Of a stretch of DNA of 64,000 nucleotides, positions 31,942 to 42,800 are shown one piece after another. Location: assembly GCA_039545315.1 (NCBI GenBank), contig BCIM01000003.1, positions 1,251,637 through 1,315,636 of the forward strand. Reading direction: 5' to 3'. Each line of letters opens with the position of its first letter. Position 1 is the stretch's first letter. Below the pieces are notes generated by a model. That model saw nothing but the letters and a program-made list of their open reading frames with translations, was not told the DNA's origin and did no database searches. Position numbers and translations under genes: made by a program. The stretch comes from Kondoa malvinella (lineage: Eukaryota > Basidiomycota > Agaricostilbomycetes > Agaricostilbales > Kondoaceae).

Positions 31942-33205
31942 TCACGATTTCCCTTCAGAGGCGTATTGGTTGTACAAGGCGTCCACGAATTGATCATCCG
32001 TCTATTTTCAACAGTGAGCTACTCCATAAACCATTTTGTAGCTCCACTTACATGTATTCGCGTTAATAGATCTCGCACGAAAGATCGCTTATCCAATCCA
32101 GATGGTATACCGAGTGGTGTGAAGGTGTTGGCTGTAGTCATGGTCGGTCTCGCCTCGTCGTGAACAGGCGGAGGAGGTATTCTGGCTGTAGCTGAAGGTC
32201 GCTGAAGTATAGTCACGGGAGGAACGTCTGTTGGTTTCGCAGTGGGTAGACCCAGCATTGCTTTGAGGGCGTCTTCGCCATTAGCTGGCTTGGCTGTTGT
32301 CGAGCTGCCGTTGGGTATTGTAGACTACCAAGTCTTTGAGCTTCTTGCAATGCTACAGATCCAATGCACTCACACTCGATGTCGCAGCTGCCTGTTTTGA
32401 TCGAGTAGGCTGTTCCTTCTGCGCACTGCTGAATATAGAGTCCAACAGAGAAGCAGCGTTCGGCTGTGGAGATTGTGTCTGTGTTGGTATAGGATGCGCC
32501 CGCGCGACAGGTGCAGCGGAAGAGAAGAGCATATCTAGGCTGATGTTCTGGCCTATCGATCCAGGTATCACTAGTTCAGCTTCCACTTCCTGTATTGGCG
32601 GTTGTGATGCTCGACTAAGCCTGCATGATACCGATAAGACTGGTTTCGACAGACAAGAAAGCTGGACATACTCCAACATCCTTTGACCTATTCTTTCCCG
32701 CTGATCTGCTTCAAAGACCCACATGCCATATACTTTATCTGCTATAGTACAGGCCCATAAGAGCGGATTCCTGATTGAGTAAAAATGGTCAAACATACGA
32801 TCACTCTGCGACGAAAAGATGATGAATTCCGGAGTGATTTCAAGCTCTGATTCATCCGCTAGGTTCTCGCAAAAGTTCTCCAACCCATGTCTGTTGAGTA
32901 TGAAGAATCCATAGAAAGGCGCGCGTTTCCTTTCACCAGATGTCAGACTTTAACGCATGACAAGTCGTAAAGACAGAGAGGAGATGAACCGTTTGAAGAG
33001 AAACATGGTGCCTTCTATTCCAGTTTTGGTCTATACAAGGTCATGCTCAGATGCGCGAAAACGATGCAAGCGCGAGATTCACCCATTCGTCGGAATGACG
33101 ATAAAGCACGACGTAGCTCGCAGAGTCTACTATTTCTGTTATCGAGCTATCATGTCGCTTCAGGACGCTGAGATTCAGTGCTTGAGCAGCTTGAGCTTGC
33201 GCCAT
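31942..33205 (-). CDS. DCP1: mRNA-decapping enzyme subunit 1 (DCP1)
   Basis: EVH1-domain activator of the DCP2 decapping enzyme, found in P-bodies. Exons read MAQAQAAQALNLSVLKRHDS, SITEIVDSASYVVLYRHSDE, W-TKTGIEGTMFLFKR, LTSGERKRAPFYGFFILNRH, GLENFCENLADESELEIT and DKVYGMWVFEADQRERIGQR-MLE. FYGFFILNRxGxxNF and the W-F-ExxxR-R motifs are typical of the EVH1 fold that contacts DCP2. A Pro/Gln-rich linker follows (SLDMLFSSAAPVARAHPIPT; DALKAMLGLPTAK), then the C-terminal trimerisation helix DKRSFVRDLLTRIHTDDQFV-DALYNQY. The intron giving SQSDP-DKVYG removes an apparent hydrophobic stretch. Length is about 300 residues. Confidence 0.88.
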
Positions 33206-33371
33206 GAGGTGTACAGAATCGCAGGTTGATGACGGTCGGAAGTAAACAACGTCAAAGCTGGAGAAGCCCAAGGGCCAGACACAGCGACGGAGAAACAAAT
33301 TTCATTCAAGCTAGCAATGGGCATAACACCATCCAAGCGATAGTAGCGACACCGAGGCCCAAAATTCCAAT

Positions 33372-34861
33372 CTAGTATCTATCCCGGTCATCGCGGCTGG
33401 ACCTTGGAGGAGGCACAGGCGAGCGTTCTCTTGCAGGCGCAGGTGAGCGAGATCGCTCTCTTCCAGAAGCAGATCTTGCAGGTGGTGGAGAGCGCGAGCG
33501 TCTTCGGTCAGACGAGCGACTGTAGCTTCCTGCATCCCGACGTTCGTAACCTCCTCTGCTGTCCCGGTCATCCCTTCTGTAGCTGCTGCGGCGGTCATCG
33601 TAGTCGTCGCGGCGAGAGTAGCTGCGGTCTCCTCCTCGGTCGTAATCGTCCCTGCGAGGCGGAGGAGGTGCTGCATAGCCGCCGACGCCAGCGGACTTTG
33701 GAGTTCATCAGTAAAGACCGATACCAACTCGCAAATTGACTGACGGCAGCGTCCGAGACTGAAACAGTCGCGCCGTTGATCTGACCACCGTCAAGAGTCT
33801 TGATGGCAGCATCAAAGTCGTCCTTGTTGGGGTATTCGATGGTACTGTGACCAGCGCAGACGCACATCAGACGGATCTGAATAGCGTTGGACCGACCTAC
33901 CCTTCAGATGGGTTCATGCGGTCGACATCGGCGTATGAAACTTGACCGGCGGCTCTTGCAAAGTCTTTGAGATCCTATAGGCACCAAAGACCAAAAAACG
34001 ATATGAGGCTCCATCCAAACGACCAAAGCGAGGGAGAATTTGAAGGATCCAAAAACCAAGGGAAAACGGCATGATATACCATCTCGACTTGTCCAAAGCT
34101 TATACGCAGACTGCCTCTACTATGGTCCAAGCGGGCGACAGCTTCCAGCAAAGGCCAAACGAGTCCAGCTAGGTATGTTCTCGAGCAAGAATCCAAGCCG
34201 GAAAGCATGAACAGTAGGCCCGCGAGGCCAAAGATCCAGACAACGAAGGAAAAGAGGTAGTTTGAGGAAAGTTTTAGCGAACCTGCCAGCTTGTGCCATC
34301 AGGCAAGTTGCGAACGACAATTCGATGACCAGATCCACGAGGACCAAAACGCATCCTGTTGAAAACAAGAAAACAGGGTTAGACCATACAGATATCCTAT
34401 AACGAATGAATAGGTACGAGACTGACGGCCCACGATCGTTTCTGTCCCGTGGAGGACCATCGAAAGAGCGAGGGCTCTTTGCGAATTCGACGAGCAGACG
34501 GTCGCCCATAAAGTCTTTACCGTTGCAGTCGCGTACGGCATCTTCAGCGTCCTGTCCGGTCACAACCTGATGAGCTGGAATGACCAGCTACAAAAGACGC
34601 GAACGAACCCTCGCATCGTCAAATTCGATGAAACCGAACCCAGCCATGAGACGAATGTCATTGATACGGCCAAAAGCTGCAGCATATATTTGAGTACATG
34701 GGAACCTAGCCAGGGTAGACAGACAGACTCACGCTTGAAGAAATCTTCGATATCAGCCCGCTGGAATTACCGCATGAGCATTCGATCTCGCCTATTCATG
34801 CTTTGGCAACACGTACCTGGGCTGAACCAGAGATGTGGCCAAGATAAAGTCTACGAGACAT
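33372..34861 (-). CDS. SR-family splicing factor with two RRMs
   Basis: SR protein resembling S. pombe Srp2 / metazoan SRSF1-like factors, a nuclear pre-mRNA splicing regulator. RRM1: [68 protein letters not shown] (RNP2 LYLGHI, RNP1-like GFGFIEF). RRM2: [33 protein letters not shown], then EYPNKDDFDAAIKTLDGGQI-NGATVSV. The heptad SWQDLKD is the SR pseudo-RRM signature. The C-terminal RS-type tail is rich in DYDDR, RRSRSPPPARS and RERSRSPAPARERS and ends RDDRDRY. About six introns, several inside RRM1, which is unusually finely split. Confidence 0.88.
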
Positions 34862-37015
34862 TTTTGAACATTCGTTTTTAAAGAAGAGATTGCCTGCTTC
34901 AAGCAAGTTTGGAAATCGCCGGGCAACACATCCGACGTTGTTAATTTCTCGAGCCTCCTCTCAGAGACTGCCGAGCCTCTCGCAGCCTGAGATAGCATGT
35001 CATTGCAATGGTACCGCACCTCCTGGTCCTTATGTCTGCGGAATATTGACAAGCAGTCAAGCATCGCTTGCGCATTGCCGGAGAGCTGTACGTCGTACTA
35101 TACTCGCTCTACGGTGGAGTGTACTGCTCTGCAATGACCTTTCGTTCGCTTACGGTTTCCATCTGCGTCTTCATCCATCCGCTGGACTATTGCATTCCAT
35201 CCGTTAGATTTTCGCACTCCAGCTGTCTTTGCTTGTCCCGTTGCGGCTCTAGCAATAGCATCGGCAGCGTGCTTGTCCCAGTCAGGTCATTGAGATGCAC
35301 TGTGGCAGTAGCAGAGTGATTGTTTGAGCCAGACTGTTTCGAGCATTGATCTTCTTAGGCCGCTTGCATGGCATAGAAATGCATGAAAGCCCGTCTTTGC
35401 ACAGGGTATGAGAAACAGCACTGGAAACGATAGTGAGCAGGCTATGCCTTGAGTCTGCCACTCCAGATGCGAACCAAAGGTGCGAAGATAAATGGCATAG
35501 TACAGCTTAGAGAAATTGTTATAGCTCAGCGAGTCTCTCGAATGCTCTTTGCTAAGCGACGTAGTAGGAAACCAGACGAAACTGAAACACAAGACAAAAC
35601 TAGACAAGCTCGTTCTGTCCCGTTCTGGTTTGATGTCTTCCGCCATACGAGATTCCTCGTATCTGACTTTGGAGTATACAGTACAGGCAGCAGCTCTGAT
35701 ACATTGCAATTGATTGACATGAGGACAGGAAGGGGGGAAGATCGAGGGTATTCGCAAGGTTGACAAGCCGTTCAGACAAATAGAACTGGCGTCGGGCTCG
35801 CCGAGTTGGGCAAAGTACTGAGAGCTCCTGTTAAGGCCATAATAATGACGCTTTTGACGAACATTGCTGCCAGTGTTTCGTCGCGAAGTCGGTAGATGAA
35901 ACGCCTATGCTCTGAGCTGTGCATAACGACGCACTCATCAAGCAGAAGACAAGAATGGCGTAGGCTAGCTGTAGGCGATCGGTGAAGACATGCATGACCA
36001 GACAATATGACGAGTTGAAAATATCGTTGCTCCAGGCGAGCAGGCTTTCCGAGCACGCGCGATGCGTTGTACTGAGCGAGGACATCTTTTTGCTCAGTCT
36101 TAGCAGCATTTGGGATCATTCTGAGAGTTCTGCGAAGCCGGACGTCGAGGAATGCAAAAGAGAGAATTCTAGTTCCTTTGCCAGCTGAACACGAGACGAT
36201 ACCATGTCGAGAGAGCACAAGAAAAGAGATACCAGGAACAGCGGCATATCCACGAATGCTCCCTATGACTTTGAACAGTCGCAATTTGCCAGCAGTGCGA
36301 GGGTCGACTTCAATCTCACAGAACGGGCGATATGGCAACACACTGGCGCTCAGTACTCTTGCTGAAATGCAGTCATCCATCGCAGGAGCTCGCAATGATC
36401 GAAGTTCGCTCGAGAATCAGCAAAACAACAACACACAAAGAGCAGAAGATGATTGCCAAAGTCCTCTACGCGCTTTCTGGCTGCACTGAGCAGTACAGTC
36501 TACTAGAGGGACCACATGTGGCTTGCAGAATGCAAGAAAGCGAAAGGGCAAATGACGCGGATTTCGACATGTCATCAAGCAGCATGAAGACTCGTCCCGT
36601 CAGACAAGCTGCTTGTGCTCAGTGGAAGCGGCTTTCTACAGCAAAGATAAAACTAGATGAGGAACAAAGAATAGATCCAAAAGAGGATGGAAGCGCATGA
36701 GATTTGGTTCGAGGTCGAGCAACCTTGTCTTTGTTTCCAATCTTCCATTGAGGCGAGTCCGCTTCTAGGTCCTCGTAAATGCTCATATGCTCATCCTATG
36801 TCCATCAGATCATATCATCTTGGACGCTCATCTTGGCCCTCTGCAAGACTTCCGACAGATTTGGCCAAATCATCAACAGCACCCTTACCAACCTCGCTGT
36901 GGTCTGCTCGGAGCTCTTATAGCACGCGTAGAGAGATTATAGTGAGTCTCGTCTCATACAAAGCTTGTGTTCTGCGCTCAATGGCCAGTAGGAAGGAGCG
37001 GAGCTGGCTGCATGA
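34862..37015. other. Gene-poor stretch of 2.15 kb
   Basis: Between the SR gene and the orphan gene I found only one weak minus-strand ORF (35772-36380). Other frames of 60-160 codons occur on both strands without conserved motifs. The region may hold a fast-evolving or non-coding transcript. Confidence 0.35.
35772..36380 (-). CDS. Weak single-exon ORF, unknown
   Basis: A 202-codon open frame from ATG 36380 (MDDCISARVLSASVLPYRPF) with mixed composition and a few hydrophobic runs (VIGSIRGYAAVPGISFLVLS; MFVKSVIIMALTGALSTLP). In a genome where nearly every gene is multi-exonic, a single-exon ORF of this size is suspicious. No motif was recognised and it may be chance. Confidence 0.2.
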   Translation of the reverse strand: MDDCISARVLSASVLPYRPFCEIEVDPRTAGKLRLFKVIGSIRGYAAVPGISFLVLSRHGIVSCSAGKGTRILSFAFLDVRLRRTLRMIPNAAKTEQKDVLAQYNASRVLGKPARLEQRYFQLVILSGHACLHRSPTASLRHSCLLLDECVVMHSSEHRRFIYRLRDETLAAMFVKSVIIMALTGALSTLPNSASPTPVLFV

Positions 37016-40000
37016 ATGTCGTTCACCTATCATAGCAAGCGCAAGCAAAGCGACGACTTAGATCCTATTCCTCGTGTGAGTCTATAAGCTCAAGGATGCA
37101 GACATGCGCTTATTGCTTCAATCAGCCAAGCAAGATCCTCAAGCTCGACCATGCCGTTCTCAAACAAGCTCCCGCCATCAATGTACAAGTAGCGCAGACG
37201 AACTCCAGCAGCTTTGAGCCAGAAGGAGACCCCCGTCCACTGAAACAGCCTGATGACGACGATGAAGATTTATACGAAACCTCGTCCGATGAAGAGACAG
37301 ATTCTTTCGATGATACTTCTGCTGATGATGGCGAGATGGACTGCGATAGCCAAGAAGAAGGTGATTATGAGGATGAGATGGAAGGCAGCGAACATGTCGG
37401 CGAAGCACTGTCTGAGGATGGCGAAGAAGACGAAAGTTCGGTTGATGATGCAGAACATGAAGATTCTTCCTCAGACATTGATCCCCAAGATCTTCAATAC
37501 ATTGAAGAGGCTCTCCTTCAACTAGAGGATCCACCTGCGAACTTGTCGTCCTTATCAAAAGATCAAATCACTCTCGAACACGATCCAGACAAGATCATCG
37601 ATAATGCCTGTGCTTCAATCATACAGCGCAATAGGCTCGAGTACACTGATCAGCAACTTCAGAATATATGTTCAGTCTTTCTAAATCCTACCTTTGCTTC
37701 CCGTACAGCGGATGATTCGTTCGAGAAGGAAGACGAGCGTATACAGAAGCAAATGAAAGCGACTTTCCAAGCGTCATCAGAGGCAGACAAGGCGAAGATC
37801 CAGGGTGCTGTGCAGTCAGTATACTAGCAGAATGTCTACAACTCGCTGACAGCCGAATCTTGCAAACAGGTGCAGAGATCCTCGCACTGGAGGCGCCATC
37901 ATTTTAGACAACTGGGGCATCGGTAAAGAACACGCATGGAAACTGTATCCAGCTGTATCGAAAGAAGAAGCCTTTCAACAGTACAAGAAGGATCATATGA
38001 ATGGGCAGCCTCTCGTCTACCAGCCTTTCGAGCTTCTAGAGACCGGAGAGTCTTTCACCACCTTACAAAAGGAATCCGCAAGGATGATTCAACCAGGAGT
38101 GAGCCTTATCCAGCTGAATCTACGGTCTTTCACTAAGTATTGCGAGCAGATCATGAACTGCAATATTATTCCGTTGCTATTCGACAACAATGAAACTGGC
38201 AAACGACCCGCAAGTAGTCTAGGAAAGCCTCTTAGAGACCTCATTCTCGACCACCAAATCAACTTCTTCGACACGCTTCATGGGCTGGATGGTCGGCGAT
38301 TTTGTATGATGAGTGGGCAAGACGTACCAATGATTTTAGCCGATATTCAAGATAGTGGTCTAGCAAATTTCGACATCAAGTCCTTCTCCTGGTCATCTCC
38401 CATCGGCTTTGGTCAAAGCATTGTCAGGACTGGAGCGATTCTGCACCGGCGAGACGATGTCAACTTCGCGTCTTGCTCGGTTCTTATCGGTGGAACCTCG
38501 AGCTCTGCTTCTGCGCATGCTCGAGATCTAATGCAGAGAGTCCAAGAGGTATGCGCATCCGCATGCGCTTGAAAGTGCAACGTCTGACTGATTCTAAAGG
38601 ATGTCAGTCGGAACCTGCTCAAGTCCGTGGCCTTGAAAGCAGGCTGGATCAAGAGTCCGATGACTGAAGCACAAGCTCACTTTGCTGTTCGGCAAACTCA
38701 AACTAGCGGTTCTGACCAACTACAAACTCGTTCATTCATTGAAGAGCTAGCTTGCAATCTGCACGCTACCGCTCGGGAAGAAGCTCAGCAGAACTACTCC
38801 GCCTCAGATATCTGCATTGCTTTGAAATCTACACAGAGTCTACAAAGGATCAAGAGTCTTGAAAAAAGATATTCTGTCGACTTTCCACAACTTTGGGCTG
38901 AACACGCAAGGCTTTTCCGCGTGCAACGGATCGTCAAAATTATGCAGATTATCGGGACAGATACCTGTAAGTCCTCTGTACGCCTAATATAGACTGTATT
39001 GATGACTCGTAACAGCTAACAAGAGTATGTTATTTAACCTTAATGCTGATCATTCCGCTGACGTTTGGCTACAGCTCGCACGCATGGACCGGCATGTCTG
39101 CAATTCTTCCAGCGATATCCTCAATGGAGCTTGCAAGACAATCCATTCAGCTATCCAGACGGAGATTTCCAGACGTTTGAAACCTTGCGCGTACTATCGA
39201 CTAGATCTGCTGCTCGTTTTTGCGCTGCTACGGGTTCACGTGAACAGAAGCTCGAGAAATGGCTGAAGAGTCATCACTACTACTTGAGGTCTCCCGAAGA
39301 GCGCAATATACTGTGTAAGTGATCAGGCTGTCTGCGAGCAAGTGTTTGACATTGTGACACAGCCTCAGCCTTTGCGGTGTACAAGGAGACTCGATATACA
39401 ATCCAGTCTGATCAGTTCAAGGAGGCGATCGACACCATCATCTCAATCACTAGTAATCAGCAGCATGCTTTGTCGAGTGCAGAAACATTGCAGGAGAAGA
39501 TCGCAGTTATTGATTCCCTTCTCATGCGCAAGAAACGCCAGCAAGACTACCAGGCACGGTACGCCGCAGTTCCAGCCAACAAGCAGAAGCAGAAAGACGG
39601 CGCCGCACGGCGCGAGGCACTTCCAGTCAACAAGCAGAAGAGGAGAGATCGGGCCGCACTTCCAGCCAACAAGCAGAAGAAGAAAGACCGCAACGCACGG
39701 TACGCCGCAATTCCAGCCAACAAGCAGAAGAAGAAAGACCGCGACGCACTTCCAGTCAACAAGCAGAAGGCGAAAGATCGCGCAGCACTTCCAGTCAACA
39801 AGCAGAAGAGGAGAGATCGTGCCGCACTTCGAGCGAATCATGAGAAGATTAAGAAGAGGCAGAGGGAGCATCGTGCCCGACCAGATGGGGAAGAGAGGGA
39901 CAAGAAGAGTAAAAAACAGTATCGCGCGCGACTTGTCAACGACCAGCTCACTCAGAGAGAAAGGGGATTGAAGGCACTTTTGAAAGCACATCATGCGAAA

Positions 40001-41030
40001 GAACAGGCCGATTTTGCTTCTAAGGTATGTACCTCCACCGGAATGATAAGCTGCGAGCGTGTAGCTGAAATGCCGACGCACAGAATCATGAACAAATGGT
40101 ATATGAGTTACCTGCACCTGTTGCACCAGCGCCTCATCTTGATCTACCTGCTCCACAAACATATCCGATACCGCACGTCGATTTCTGTCGGCCCGAGTCC
40201 CCTGTAACGTCAACATTCCAGCTGCGCGAACAAGCCGTGAACAACTACCAACCACAGCAATTACTTCATCCACAACATATGTCTTCCTACCTACCGCACT
40301 CCCCGCCTTTTCATCTATTGCATCCGCCTGAGCGTCGGGAACCTGGTTCAGCCTTCCCTTTGTCTTTGCCCGGTTTCCCGAACTCAGCACACCGTGGGCA
40401 TCTGATTGGTCACCAACAAGCTGCACAGAATTCAAGCCTTTCTTCGTCTCAACATAGCCGTATACCCAGCTCGAATACAACAAGGTCACGAGATAACCTA
40501 GCGCCTTTGCAACACTTTCAGCCAGCACATCTACCCATAGATCACTCACAGCAGCAGCAGAACTATTCTCATTTGGCCAGTGCTACAGCTCGAGTACCTC
40601 AAGCAGCTACAGCCCGCCTCCGCTCTTCTAAATCCGTCGTGCAAGATGCATTACGGCACCTTCCCCCGAGATCTGTGGTGACCGCCGGGCAGAAGTTAGG
40701 TTTGCAGAATGAGGTTCAATATATGCAAACGTTGGTGAAGCAGCCGCTAATCAACGAGATATTGGGCATGCAAGACGTCAGGGCTTATGTTCAAGGTACA
40801 TGCTCTCCATACAGCGCACCCCAATAAAACCTGCTGAGGCTTTTCCGTGTACTTTAGCATTACAAGCAAACCAGAAAATAGTCCTGGCGCATGAGCCCAA
40901 AAAGCTGAACAAAATTTTCAAGCTAGCAGAAGCCACTACTGCGACCAAGAATACCGCTGGTTGCGTGGTATTACTGCGATTGGTAGCTGTGGTGAGCAAA
41001 TCTGTGCATTCGCAGAGAAGTAAAGGCTAA
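37016..41030 (+). CDS. Large orphan protein: acidic tract, globular core, Lys-rich tandem repeat, Gln/Pro-rich tail
   Basis: I do not recognise this ~1,200-residue protein. ATG 37016 (MSFTYHSKRKQSDDLDPIPR) splices over a 54-nt intron to PSKILKLDHAVLKQAP. Regions in order: a strongly acidic tract (37240-37480, DDDDEDLYETSSDEETDS and more); a conserved-looking core CRDPRTGGAIILDNWGIGKE-HAWKLYPAVSKEEAF, QPLVYQPFELLETGESFTTL, INFFDTLHGLDGRRFCMMSG, SFSWSSPIGFGQSIVRTG; helices RIKSLEKRYSVDFPQLWAEH; HGPACLQFFQRYPQWSLQDN; a Lys-rich repeat (PANKQKKKDR type, 39556-39830); a Pro/Gln/His-rich stretch; and a C-terminal helix block QKIVLAHEPKKLNKIFKLAE. Acidic and basic tracts suggest a nuclear or nucleic-acid-linked protein (inference). 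Nine or so introns; reading frames join across all of them, so I keep it as one gene. Confidence 0.7.
39556..39830 (+). repeat. Coding minisatellite in the orphan gene
   Basis: Six copies of the core CCAG(C/T)CAACAAGCAGAAG in 39 to 51-bp spacing, followed by a degenerate copy. In protein: alternating 17- and 13-residue units (NARYAAIPANKQKKKDR, DALPVNKQKAKDR). All unit lengths are multiples of three, and the repeat carries no stop in several frames, which produces long false ORFs on both strands. Confidence 0.85.
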
Positions 41031-41372
41031 AGCGACTGTAGCTACTCATATGCCTTGATCAACGAGGCTGATGTTATTACTGCCAATACACGCGGCATTT
41101 CATTGATCCATTCAGCAGCGTGAGCGGTGATAGATTCACAGCGCTGTCCTTCTTATAGCTATACATCTTGTACACTTCTTGCAATGCCAAACACAGCTTC
41201 GACAGACCCATGAGCGGTGCTTGCTTATCACAGACTTAACAATGTCGCTATGTCCGGTACGTCGAAAGGCTTCAATCTGCCGGAATACACACTCTAACGC
41301 CAGGGCCAAGAGGCTGCAATTACCCAAATAAATGATCCAAAATCCTTCTCTAGCATGCTGCATAACCTGGTG
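41031..41372. other. Convergent spacer
   Basis: 342 bp between the stops of the orphan gene (plus) and the tetraspanin-like gene (minus). No gene or repeat seen. Confidence 0.45.
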
Positions 41373-42451
41373 TCAGTGTCTTCTCCTGTCGGTGACAGAT
41401 ACACTATGAGCTTCAGAGGAACACATGAGCTGGACACCTACATCAATCTTCCTATACCGATGTGTCTCTTTCCTAGAATTGATGAGACAGCTGTTTGCCA
41501 GAAAGAGGGCAGATTCTATCGCTGCGTAGCCAAACATGACTGTGAAAAGGTTGCCGAGCCATAGACTGTCCCAGGATTAGCCGGGTACCTTATAAGAGGG
41601 AGATGCACATACTCGGCATTGTCTAAGATCGGCACTGAGCAGTTCTCTACTGCTGTGGTATTCTGCCAACGAGGTCAGGCCTGGTCACACCACTGGACTT
41701 AGCGGACTCACTGTGCCAGCAGCAACGTTTGAGCAGAAGCCTCCTCTTGCAAAGAAGAGGCCGTCATTGGTTGCGTCAAAGTAGCCGCAGCATTCCTAGA
41801 GCTTGACGTTAGTGGAGGAAAGCAGCATAGGTATTTCGACCGACAAGACTATCTTGTAGTAGCTGTTGGCCGGAAGGAGAGAGGTCACTCCAGATTCTGA
41901 AATACATGTCAGCCAATGGTCCGAACATGCAATCTATATAAACTCACTTGCTGAATGCAACGCGCTTTGCTGCATGTCAGCTTGTCACATCTATAGAAGG
42001 GTACACAGCGTACCTGTTCGAGCTGTGATACAAACATGGTGGTAAACATGACAACACGTTAGACCAGCATATCCACTCACTGTCGAATACCAGACGAGCA
42101 ATCCGATGACCGTGGTAGCGAGGACATTGACGATAATAGACCAGTTAAAGATGACCAGTCCATCCCATTTCCTCTCCCTCAACACGCCATAAAGCGATAA
42201 CCCGAATGAAATGAGACAAATCGCGCCCAACACCATACATCCTGCCAGTGTCTTCTTCTCCAGAATAAGCCTTCGTAAAGCCATATCGTCTCCATTATTG
42301 CTGAGCCATAAAGTGACTGACGCAGCAAATTGAGCAAGACCCGCTAGAAAATCGCGCATGACGACTGACTTGGGAAAATAAAGCCTAGCAATCCGATAGC
42401 GAATAAAAGACAGTCTAAAGTCCACCAAACGATTGTGAGATTGCGTGCCAT
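41373..42451 (-). CDS. Tetraspanin-like membrane protein
   Basis: Four-pass membrane protein with a tetraspanin plan. TM1: LTIVWWTLDCLLFAIGLLGF-IFP. TM2: LAGCMVLGAICLISFGLSLY. TM3: WSIIVNVLATTVIGLLVWYS. Large extracellular loop: IWSDLSPSGQQLLQDSL, then ECCGYFDATNDGLFFARGGF-CSN with the hallmark CCG, later NCSVPILD. TM4: LWLGNLFTVMFGYAAIESAL-FLANSCL, followed by a cytosolic tail RKETHRYRKID. ATG 42451 (MARNLTIVWW). About seven introns; two exons in the loop are only 9 and 17 nt and are fixed by phase. In fungi tetraspanins (Pls1, Tsp2, Tsp3) act in polarised growth and appressorium function. The C-terminal 25 residues are less certain. Confidence 0.75.
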
Positions 42452-42800
42452 TCTGTTGCTTTGTGTAGTGTGTGGGAAATGCTAAGAACGTCGCTCGGTG
42501 TATGTTTTGAAAAATGGAGGGAAGAACCAGAAAGCGAGCCCAGCGTCGAGCTGTAGCTGTGTACGGACCGGCCGTGTGTAGGATATCTGAAATAACAAAG
42601 TGATGATAGTAAGGGAAGAAAAGGTCAGTTGCGGCGACAAGCCAAGACGCGTTCGGACCTTTTTGTCGCTTAGATGTCATGAAACTGTTACAAGGAAGTC
42701 TGCATAGTACAAGATGGACCGAGAAGGCAGGCTCTCGCGATGCATCGACCAGAAGGGAAGATTTCACAAACAGTCATACAATGTTGTACACGTACAAAGT

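Noticed and set aside
35287..35766. 159-codon minus-strand ORF considered as part of a seven-helix pheromone receptor
   Set aside because: Hydrophobic runs are too short and irregular, no STE3 motif is visible and no splicing joins it to the upstream ORF.
39342..39971. 209-codon plus-strand frame in another phase over the same repeat
   Set aside because: Shadow of the repeat; it has no ATG context and does not join with neighbouring exons.
39443..40549. 368-codon open frame on the minus strand
   Set aside because: It is the mirror of the Lys-rich minisatellite, which lacks stops in several frames; the product is a low-complexity Leu/Val/Trp run, and the plus-strand frame is spliced and better balanced.
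42360..42400. 26-nt intron in the tetraspanin-like gene
   Set aside because: A later CAG gives a normal 52-nt intron with the correct frame.
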